6,646 nt of DNA from Lachnospiraceae bacterium UBA4381 (GTDB lineage Bacteria > Bacillota > Clostridia > Lachnospirales > Lachnospiraceae). Under the pieces are notes generated by a model. It saw only the letters and a program-made list of their open reading frames with translations, had not been told where the DNA came from and made no database searches. Within the stretch, counting starts at the first letter, position 1; every line of letters starts with the position of its first letter. Position numbers and translations under genes: made by a program. Shown one piece after another: positions 1-5,324 of the stretch. Location of the stretch: contig DGRT01000076.1 in the NCBI GenBank assembly GCA_002391105.1, forward strand, positions 1 to 6,646, read 5' to 3'.

Positions 1-534
1 TATATGAATGAAGAGTCTTATCAAAAAACCCTTGATACAGGGCTTATGACTTACTGGTCACGTTCCAGACAGAAGCTCTGGACTAAGGGTGAAGAATCCG
101 GACATATTCAGAAGATGGTCAGTCTTACCATAGACTGTGACAAGGATACCATTCTTGCAAAGGTGGATCAGACAGGTCCTGCCTGTCATACCGGTAATCC
201 TACCTGCTTCTTTACTCCACTTACTAATAGTGACCAGGGACATAAGAACAGTTCTCTTTCTGTATTTGAGGAAGTTTACAATGTAATAATGGACAGAAAG
301 AAGAATCCGCGTGAGGGAAGCTATACTAATTATCTTTTTGATAAGGGTATAGATAAGATACTGAAAAAGGTTGGTGAAGAGTGTACGGAGATCGTTATTG
401 CAGCCAAGAATCCCGGAAATGAGGAAATAAAGTATGAAATAGCTGATTACCTGTATCACCTGATGGTTCTTATGGCTGAATGCGGTGTAACGTGGGAAGA
501 TATAACGGATGAGCTTTCCCGTCGCGAAGGATAA
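1..534 (+). CDS. hisIE: HisIE: phosphoribosyl-AMP cyclohydrolase / phosphoribosyl-ATP pyrophosphohydrolase (5'-truncated)
   Basis: This bifunctional cytoplasmic enzyme catalyses the second and third steps of histidine synthesis: PR-ATP to PR-AMP, then opening of the adenine ring of PR-AMP. The HisI half shows WSRSRQKLWTKGE, then the metal-binding DCDKD cluster (residues 44-48 counted from the first Met in the window) and GPACHTGNPTCFF with C61 and C68 as likely zinc ligands. After a linker (about 75-85) comes the HisE half, an all-helical MazG-like domain with KKVGEECTEIVIAAK (E125, E126, E129) and EIADYLYH (E145, D148). The reading frame is open at the left edge: the first codon is Tyr, and 'YMNEE' matches the internal 'AYMNEE' seen in HisI proteins, so the Met at base 4 is internal. 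Roughly 30-45 N-terminal residues are missing. It is probably the last gene of a his operon. No terminator follows it, so transcription may run into alaS. Confidence 0.95.
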   Translation, partial: YMNEESYQKTLDTGLMTYWSRSRQKLWTKGEESGHIQKMVSLTIDCDKDTILAKVDQTGPACHTGNPTCFFTPLTNSDQGHKNSSLSVFEEVYNVIMDRKKNPREGSYTNYLFDKGIDKILKKVGEECTEIVIAAKNPGNEEIKYEIADYLYHLMVLMAECGVTWEDITDELSRREG

Positions 535-543
535 TTATTTATT

Positions 544-571
544 ACTGATTATTTATAACTGATTATTTATA
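544..571. repeat. two perfect 14-base tandem repeats (actgattatttata) between hisIE and alaS
   Basis: The 14-base unit occurs at 544-557 and again at 558-571 without a mismatch. The preceding 14 bases (530-543), which include the hisIE stop codon, match the unit at 10 of 14 positions, so a third decayed copy may exist. The array is almost pure A/T and does not form a strong hairpin. Its role is unknown; slipped-strand expansion of spacer DNA or an AT-rich promoter-upstream element are both possible. Confidence 0.85.
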
Positions 572-587
572 AATATCTATAAATATT
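568..587. repeat. 10-base tandem repeat (tataaatatc / tataaatatt) just before the alaS ribosome binding site
   Basis: Bases 568-577 and 578-587 are two adjacent 10-base units, identical except for the last base. The first unit overlaps the end of the 14-base array. The period is close to one helical turn and the sequence is all A/T but one base, which would favour bending or easy melting. Each copy contains TATAAA, a passable -10 element, but only a poor -35 (CTGATT at 545-550, 17 bases upstream) can be found, so I do not call a promoter. Confidence 0.75.
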
Positions 588-592
588 GGAGG
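588..592 (+). promoter_or_regulatory. Shine-Dalgarno GGAGG deciding the alaS start
   Basis: GGAGG lies 11 bases before ATG 604 but only 2 bases before the in-frame ATG 595, and it lies inside the longer frame that opens at TTG 586. Only ATG 604 is at a workable distance, although the spacing is at the long end. Confidence 0.7.
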
Positions 593-603
593 AAATGATA
601 ACG

Positions 604-3264
604 ATGAAACAATTTACTTCAAAGGAGCTTAGAAAGACCTGGATAGAATTCTACAAGGAAAGAGGCCATGTTGATGTTGGTGCTGTTTCACTTGTTTCTG
701 ATGGTTCCACCGGTGTAATGTTTAATGTTGCCGGTATGCAGCCTCTGATGCCTTATCTTCTGGGCGAGAAGCATCCTCTTGGAACCAGACTCTGTAATGT
801 ACAGGGCTGTGTTAGGACAAATGATATCGATTCAGTCGGTGATAAGAGCCATGTTACCTTCTTTGAGATGATGGGTAGCTGGAGTCTGGGTGACTATTTT
901 AAGGAAGATAGATGTAAATGGAGCTTTGAACTGCTTACGGAAGTCTTTGGCTTTGACAGAGATCATCTGGCAGCTACTGTATTTGCAGGTGATGATAATG
1001 CACCAAGAGACGAAGAGGGTGCTCTTTGCAGAATAAAGTCCGGCTTTAAGAAGGAGAATATATATTATCTTCCCGCAAAGGATAATTGGTGGGGACTTGA
1101 ATATGGACCATGCGGACCTGATAGTGAGATGTTCTATATTGCAGATGTCCCTGATTGTGGTCCTGACTGTGGCCCCGGCTGTGACTGCGGTAAATATACA
1201 GAGCTTGGAAATGATGTATTTATGCAATATGAGAAGCATAAGGATGGTCATCTTACTCCGCTTAAACAGAAGAATGTTGATACAGGCTGGGGACTGGAAA
1301 GAATCCTTGCATTCCTTAATGGAACAAAGGATGTATATAGGACAGACCTCTTTACTTCAGCTATAGCATTTATTGAAAGTAAGGCTGGCACCAAATATGA
1401 AGAGGACGAAGTGCTTACAAAATCTATGAGAATACTGGCAGACCATATGCGTACATCTGTAATGCTTATTGGTGATGCCGCAAAGCTGGTACCTTCAAAT
1501 GTAGGTGCCGGATATGTGCTTAGAAGACTTATCAGACGAGCTGTTCGTCATGGCCGTACTCTTGGACTCAAAAAGGATGATCTTCTCGGACTCGCTAAGA
1601 TCTATATAGATGAAGTATATAATGACAGCTATCCTTTGCTTATTAAAAATCGTGACTTTATAATCAGTGAGCTTGATAAAGAAATTGTCCGTTTTGAAAG
1701 CACACTTGAAAACGGAATGAAAGAATTTAAGAAGATTCTTGATGAAAAGAAGAATGAAAAGGCTGCTTCAATAGACGGTGAATCAGCCTTCTATCTCTAT
1801 GATACATTTGGTTTCCCTATTGAACTTACCTGCGAAATGGCCGCTGAAGAAGGTCTTAAGGTAGATGAGGCAGGCTTCGAAAAAGCTATGGAGACCGCTA
1901 AAGAAAAAGCCAGAGCCAGTCAGAAGTTCTCGGCTAAGCTTAGTACAGATGCAAGTATATTTGAAGAATTAAATGATGGCTTGAGTACCGAGTTTACCGG
2001 TTATGAGAAACTGATTGATGACTCCGAGATTATAGCACTGGCTAATGAGAATGAACTTACACAGGAGATCGGCGAGGGTGATAGAGGAACTATAATTACC
2101 TCCAAAACACCTTTCTATGCAACGATGGGTGGACAGGTTGGAGATCATGGTAGAATTGAAACAGAGTCAGCACTGTTTATGGTTGAAGAAACTGTAAAGG
2201 TTGCCGGCGGAAAGACAGCTCATGTTGGTTTTGTTAAATCCGGCTCCATCAAAAAGGGAGACAGGGTACATTTATCTGTAAATAAAGAAGACCGTATGCT
2301 CATTTGCAGAAACCATAGTGCAACACATCTGCTTCAGAAGGCTTTGCAGATAGTTTTAGGTGATCATGTTGAACAGGCGGGTTCATTTGTTTCAAAGGGC
2401 TATCTCAGATTTGACTTTACACATGATAAGGCTTTGACTGAGGAAGAGATTGCTGCTGTGTCTGCCAAGGTTAACAGAGCTATCCTGGATGACCTTGAAG
2501 TAAGAACAAATGTAATGAGTCTTGAAGAGGCTAAAAAGACCGGTGCCATGGCTCTGTTTGGAGAAAAGTATGGTGAATCAGTTCGTGTTGTTAATATGGG
2601 TGATTTTTCGATAGAGTTATGTGGTGGTACCCATGTTTCCAACACAGCGGATATTGGAGTCTTCAAGATAACCTCAGAATCAGGCATAGCTGCCGGAGTT
2701 CGTCGTATAGAGGCTGTGACTTCGCTTGGAGCCTGGGCTTATTATGGGGACAAGGAAAATACATTAAAAGAGGCTGCTGCATTAGCAAAGGCAGAGCCTT
2801 CAAAGCTTCCTGATAAAGTAAAGGCTATGCAGGAGGAGTTAAAGAAGCTGCAATCAGAAAATGAGAAGCTTAAATCCAAGATGGCTAAGGCGGCTGCAAC
2901 CAGCGCTGAAGATGATGTAATTGAACTTAATGGCGTAAAGATTCTGACGATGGCTGTTAGTCAGGTTGATCCGAATGCTCTTAGAAATCTTGGAGACGAC
3001 TATAAGGCAAAGCTTGGAAATGCAGTTGTTATTATGGCGTCTGACCTGGGAGAGAAAGTAAGTCTTGTTGTTATGGCATCTGATGAGGCTGTTAAGGCAG
3101 GAATACATGCCGGTAATATCATAAAGGCTATTGCACCGATTGTTGGAGGCGGCGGTGGCGGTCGTCCTAACATGGCTCAGGCCGGAGGAAAAGATGCGTC
3201 AAAGATTCAGGATGCGCTTAATGCCGGCATTGAACAGGTAAAGCAGCAGTTGGGTATTAATTAG
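604..3264 (+). CDS. alaS: alanyl-tRNA synthetase, divergent type
   Basis: This class II synthetase attaches alanine to tRNA-Ala and edits mischarged Ser and Gly. The 886 residues are close to the usual 870-880. Domains, with approximate bounds: catalytic 1-235, with TFFEMMGSWSLGDYFK at 85-100, GPCGPDSEMFY at 168-178 and VDTGWGLER at 225-233; helical tRNA-binding 236-450, with GYVLRRLIRR at 303-312; editing 475-710, with HSATH (H571, H575) and CGGTH (C673, H677) forming the HxxxH...CxxxH zinc site; a short coiled coil at 740-762; and a C-terminal DHHA1 domain with six glycines at 848-853 followed by RP. All editing and C-terminal residues are present, so it looks functional. The catalytic domain departs from the E. 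coli pattern: CVRTND at 69-74 has no AGGKH-like stretch, and DCGPDCGPGCDCG at 184-196 places four Cys in a short segment. It may be the only AlaS or a second copy. ATG 604 is preferred because GGAGG lies 11 bases upstream; TTG 586 and ATG 595 are in-frame alternatives. There is no room for a T-box leader. Confidence 0.96.
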   Translation: MKQFTSKELRKTWIEFYKERGHVDVGAVSLVSDGSTGVMFNVAGMQPLMPYLLGEKHPLGTRLCNVQGCVRTNDIDSVGDKSHVTFFEMMGSWSLGDYFKEDRCKWSFELLTEVFGFDRDHLAATVFAGDDNAPRDEEGALCRIKSGFKKENIYYLPAKDNWWGLEYGPCGPDSEMFYIADVPDCGPDCGPGCDCGKYTELGNDVFMQYEKHKDGHLTPLKQKNVDTGWGLERILAFLNGTKDVYRTDLFTSAIAFIESKAGTKYEEDEVLTKSMRILADHMRTSVMLIGDAAKLVPSNVGAGYVLRRLIRRAVRHGRTLGLKKDDLLGLAKIYIDEVYNDSYPLLIKNRDFIISELDKEIVRFESTLENGMKEFKKILDEKKNEKAASIDGESAFYLYDTFGFPIELTCEMAAEEGLKVDEAGFEKAMETAKEKARASQKFSAKLSTDASIFEELNDGLSTEFTGYEKLIDDSEIIALANENELTQEIGEGDRGTIITSKTPFYATMGGQVGDHGRIETESALFMVEETVKVAGGKTAHVGFVKSGSIKKGDRVHLSVNKEDRMLICRNHSATHLLQKALQIVLGDHVEQAGSFVSKGYLRFDFTHDKALTEEEIAAVSAKVNRAILDDLEVRTNVMSLEEAKKTGAMALFGEKYGESVRVVNMGDFSIELCGGTHVSNTADIGVFKITSESGIAAGVRRIEAVTSLGAWAYYGDKENTLKEAAALAKAEPSKLPDKVKAMQEELKKLQSENEKLKSKMAKAAATSAEDDVIELNGVKILTMAVSQVDPNALRNLGDDYKAKLGNAVVIMASDLGEKVSLVVMASDEAVKAGIHAGNIIKAIAPIVGGGGGGRPNMAQAGGKDASKIQDALNAGIEQVKQQLGIN

Positions 3265-3297
3265 CTTATAAGCAGATGGGAATTGTTTAGATTATTC

Positions 3298-3325
3298 TTG
3301 ACATGAAATCCAGTTGTGTTATAAT
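3298..3325 (+). promoter_or_regulatory. strong sigma-A promoter of rpsU
   Basis: A perfect -35 TTGACA (3298-3303) is followed after 16 bases by a perfect -10 TATAAT (3320-3325), with the extended -10 TG at 3317-3318. Transcription would start near 3332, giving a leader of about 66 bases before the rpsU start codon. This is the best promoter in the window and fits a highly expressed ribosomal protein gene. It begins 34 bases after the alaS stop, and no terminator separates the two genes. Confidence 0.88.
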
Positions 3326-3397
3326 AACGCTTGCGTGTGTTTTTTTAGATGCTATAAAAACATATAGTTAATCCCGAAATGAAGGGAGGGTAGGAAT

Positions 3398-3574
3398 ATG
3401 TCAAGCGTAGTAGTTAAAGAAGGTGAGACTCTCGACAGCGCTCTTAGAAGATTTAAGAGAAACTGTGCTAAGGCCGGAATCCAGCAGGAAATCCGTAAGA
3501 GAGAGCATTACGAGAAGCCATCAGTTCGTCGTAAGAAGAAGTCTGAGGCTGCCAGAAAGCGTAAATTCAAATAA
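3398..3574 (+). CDS. rpsU: 30S ribosomal protein S21 (bS21)
   Basis: This 58-residue, very basic protein of the small ribosomal subunit lies near the 3' end of 16S rRNA and takes part in initiation. It begins MSSVVVKEGETLDSALRRFK and carries the family signature RRFKRNCAKAGIQQEIRKREHYEKP (residues 17-41), then a Lys/Arg-rich tail ending RKRKFK. Its length matches Firmicute S21 (about 57-60). The start is fixed by a strong Shine-Dalgarno, GGGAGGG at 3384-3390, seven bases before the ATG. It has its own consensus promoter and an intrinsic terminator 33 bases after the stop, so it is probably expressed largely on its own. The leader can form a weak hairpin at 3335-3365 (10 pairs, mostly A-U with two G-U), and TCCC at 3372-3375 could pair with GGGA in the Shine-Dalgarno. 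Whether this gives autoregulation is not known. Confidence 0.97.
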   Translation: MSSVVVKEGETLDSALRRFKRNCAKAGIQQEIRKREHYEKPSVRRKKKSEAARKRKFK

Positions 3575-3606
3575 TCCGTTTTAATTATTTGTTTCGTTTA
3601 TAATTT

Positions 3607-3638
3607 CGCCACGTTCATTTTTTAGAACGTGGCGTTTT
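3607..3638 (+). terminator. intrinsic terminator after rpsU
   Basis: A perfect 10-pair stem (CGCCACGTTC at 3607-3616 with GAACGTGGCG at 3625-3634) and an 8-base loop is followed by TTTT (3635-3638). The stem is strong but the T run is only four bases and is followed by GC, so some read-through into phoH is likely. No A-run precedes the stem, so it is not built to work in the reverse direction. Confidence 0.85.
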
Positions 3639-3644
3639 GCGTGG

Positions 3645-3674
3645 TTGCCCTGAATTATGTGGAAGTGTTACAGT
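3645..3674 (+). promoter_or_regulatory. possible weak promoter of phoH
   Basis: TTGCCC (3645-3650) and TACAGT (3669-3674) are 18 bases apart, and the -10 has an extended TG at 3666-3667. Each hexamer matches the consensus at four of six positions. A rival -10, TATATT at 3684-3689, lacks a good -35 and would leave a leader of only about 10 bases. Because phoH follows a terminator it needs either a promoter here or read-through; this is the best candidate, not a firm call. Confidence 0.3.
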
Positions 3675-3704
3675 TTTAAGTTTTATATTTACATGGACTA
3701 AATT

Positions 3705-4724
3705 ATGGGAGTAATTCAAAAGAAAATTATAATAGATGATACATATATTCAGCCTGTTTTCGGACAGTTCGATAAGAATATCAGAAAGATTGAACAGGCT
3801 TTTTCTGTTACCTATATTTATCGTGGAGACTGTCTTACTCTGGAAGGAGAGGAAGCCGGAGTCAATAAAGCCGAAAGAGTTCTGAAGGATCTTCTTATAG
3901 TAGCTAAAAACGGGACTGAAATATCAGATCAGAATGTTGACTATGCTATAAGGCTTAGTCAGGATGGAGAAAAGGAAAATGTTTCTGAACTGGAAACAGA
4001 TAATGAGCTTATCTGCCACACCTTGAGTGGAAGACCAATCAGACCTAAAACCTTTGGACAGAAGAAATATGTAGAGGCGATAGATAATAATATGATCACC
4101 TTCGGAACCGGTCCTGCCGGTACGGGAAAGACCTATCTAGCTATGGCGAAGGCGATAACCGCATTTAAAAAGGGTGATGTTGAGAGGATAATACTTACCA
4201 GACCTGCTATCGAGGCTGGTGAAAAGCTTGGATTCTTACCGGGAGATCTTCAGAGTAAGATAGATCCGTATCTCAGACCTCTTTATGATGCCCTGTATGA
4301 GATAATGGGTGCTGAAAGCTTTCAGAAGAATATGGAGAAAGGACTTATAGAGGTGGCTCCTCTTGCTTATATGAGAGGACGTACACTGGATAATGCATTT
4401 ATTATTCTTGATGAGGCTCAGAATACAACCCAGTCTCAGATGAAAATGTTCCTGACACGTATAGGCTTTGGTTCTAAGGCTATTATAACCGGCGACCAGT
4501 CGCAAAAGGATCTTGCCAGTACTGTAACCTCCGGGCTGGATACAGCTCTTGAGGTTGTGAAGGGAATAGAGGGTATAGCCATCTGCAGTCTTACAAGTAA
4601 GGATGTGGTAAGACATCCTCTGGTTCAGAAGATAGTTGAGGCTTATGAGAATTATAAGCCGAAGGCTGAAAGAGGCTACAGAGATAACAGAAAAGTACAT
4701 AGATCTAAGGATAATAATCAGTAA
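3705..4724 (+). CDS. phoH: PhoH-family ATPase (PhoH/YbeZ-like)
   Basis: This is a cytoplasmic P-loop NTPase of the PhoH family, related to the helicase core and commonly found beside ybeY; it is thought to act in RNA metabolism with YbeY, but its exact substrate is not settled. The 339 residues match the family (about 320-350). An N-terminal KH-like segment (about 10-65, with VFGQFDKNIRKIEQAF) is followed by the ATPase: HTLSGRPIRPKTFGQKKYV at 105-123, Walker A GPAGTGKT at 136-143 (K142), LTRPAIEAGEKLGFLPGD at 164-181, MRGRTLDN at 223-230, Walker B FIILDEAQN at 232-240 (D236, E237), TGDQSQKDL at 262-270, and R303-H304-P305 near the end. The -SQKDLAS- after the sensor motif differs slightly from the usual -TQxDLP-. 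The tail (316-339) is polar and charged. The frame is closed by TAA three bases before ATG 3705, so the start cannot lie upstream. No clear Shine-Dalgarno precedes it, which is unusual here. Confidence 0.95.
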   Translation: MGVIQKKIIIDDTYIQPVFGQFDKNIRKIEQAFSVTYIYRGDCLTLEGEEAGVNKAERVLKDLLIVAKNGTEISDQNVDYAIRLSQDGEKENVSELETDNELICHTLSGRPIRPKTFGQKKYVEAIDNNMITFGTGPAGTGKTYLAMAKAITAFKKGDVERIILTRPAIEAGEKLGFLPGDLQSKIDPYLRPLYDALYEIMGAESFQKNMEKGLIEVAPLAYMRGRTLDNAFIILDEAQNTTQSQMKMFLTRIGFGSKAIITGDQSQKDLASTVTSGLDTALEVVKGIEGIAICSLTSKDVVRHPLVQKIVEAYENYKPKAERGYRDNRKVHRSKDNNQ

Positions 4725-4747
4725 AAAGCATTCATTATAGTAATAGT

Positions 4748-4776
4748 TTGCGATTTATTACAATATATGGTATTAT
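4748..4776 (+). promoter_or_regulatory. probable promoter of ybeY
   Basis: TTGCGA (4748-4753, four of six) and TATTAT (4771-4776, five of six) are 17 bases apart, with the extended -10 TG at 4768-4769. The expected start is near 4783, leaving about 35 bases before the ybeY start codon. It would drive ybeY, the lipoprotein and the flavoprotein, in addition to any read-through from phoH, since no terminator follows phoH. Confidence 0.6.
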
Positions 4777-4805
4777 AAGGTTTGTTGCTATGACTTATTT
4801 TGTAT

Positions 4806-4810
4806 AGGAG
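4806..4810 (+). promoter_or_regulatory. Shine-Dalgarno AGGAG selecting the GTG start of ybeY
   Basis: AGGAG sits seven bases before GTG 4818. The longer frame opening at TTG 4800 has no ribosome binding site ahead of it and contains this one. ATG 4813 is out of frame. Confidence 0.85.
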
Positions 4811-4817
4811 ATATGTT

Positions 4818-5324
4818 GTGAATATAGTTATAGATTCTGAACCGCATATTTCATATCCGGCGGAGTATGATGATATTATAAGAGACGTTGTATTAGCCTC
4901 ACTTGATTATCTGGGGTGCCCTTACGAATGTGAGCTTTCGGTTACTATCACTGATAATGACGGTATTCATGATATCAATCTGTCGGAAAGAAAGATAGAT
5001 GCACCAACGGATGTTCTGTCATTTCCGATGCTTGATTTTGAAACACCTAACGATCTTTCCTATGTTGAGAAGTATCCGCAGGATTATTTTGACCCTGAAA
5101 CCGGAGAACTGCTTCTGGGAGATATCGTTATATCAATTGATAAGGTAAGATCTCAGGCTGCAGAATATGGACATAGTGAAAAACGTGAGATAGCATTTCT
5201 CACAGCACATAGCATGCTTCATCTCATGGGCTTTGATCATATAGATGATGATGAAAGACTCAGGATGGAGGAAATGCAAAGACAAATTCTTGATATGAAA
5301 GGATATAGTAGGGATTATGAATAA
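4818..5324 (+). CDS. ybeY: YbeY, 16S rRNA-maturation endoribonuclease
   Basis: This is a zinc-dependent single-strand endoribonuclease that, in bacteria studied so far, acts in 16S rRNA 3'-end maturation and ribosome quality control. The protein is 168 residues from the GTG start, typical of Firmicute forms (about 155-170). It shows ITDNDGIHDINLSERKID at 45-62, TDVLSFPM at 64-71, GDIVIS at 101-106 and the diagnostic zinc motif HSMLHLMGFDH at 131-141, with H131, H135 and H141 as ligands. An acidic insert (about 75-95) between the FPM and GDIVIS segments is usual in clostridial homologues. The start is GTG 4818, set by AGGAG seven bases upstream; the protein then opens MNIVIDSEP. phoH lies 93 bases upstream, the partnership known from many genomes. 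The stop overlaps the next gene by 8 bases, so the lipoprotein is probably translationally coupled. Confidence 0.95.
   Translation: MNIVIDSEPHISYPAEYDDIIRDVVLASLDYLGCPYECELSVTITDNDGIHDINLSERKIDAPTDVLSFPMLDFETPNDLSYVEKYPQDYFDPETGELLLGDIVISIDKVRSQAAEYGHSEKREIAFLTAHSMLHLMGFDHIDDDERLRMEEMQRQILDMKGYSRDYE

Noticed and set aside
586..603. Longer alaS start at TTG 586 or ATG 595
   Set aside because: TTG 586 overlaps the GGAGG itself, and ATG 595 is only two bases from it. ATG 604 begins the normal AlaS N-terminus (MKQFTSKELRKTW).
535..603. T-box riboswitch before alaS
   Set aside because: The spacer is only 69 bases, AT-rich and repetitive, with no T-box sequence or terminator/antiterminator pair.
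3327..3346. T run after a small ACGC/GCGT inverted repeat, as a terminator for alaS
   Set aside because: The stem has three or four pairs with almost no loop, and it sits at the predicted start of the rpsU transcript.
4800..4817. Longer ybeY start at TTG 4800
   Set aside because: It has no ribosome binding site and would contain the AGGAG that serves GTG 4818. The family normally begins with a short M-x-I-x-I-D strand, as seen from GTG 4818.
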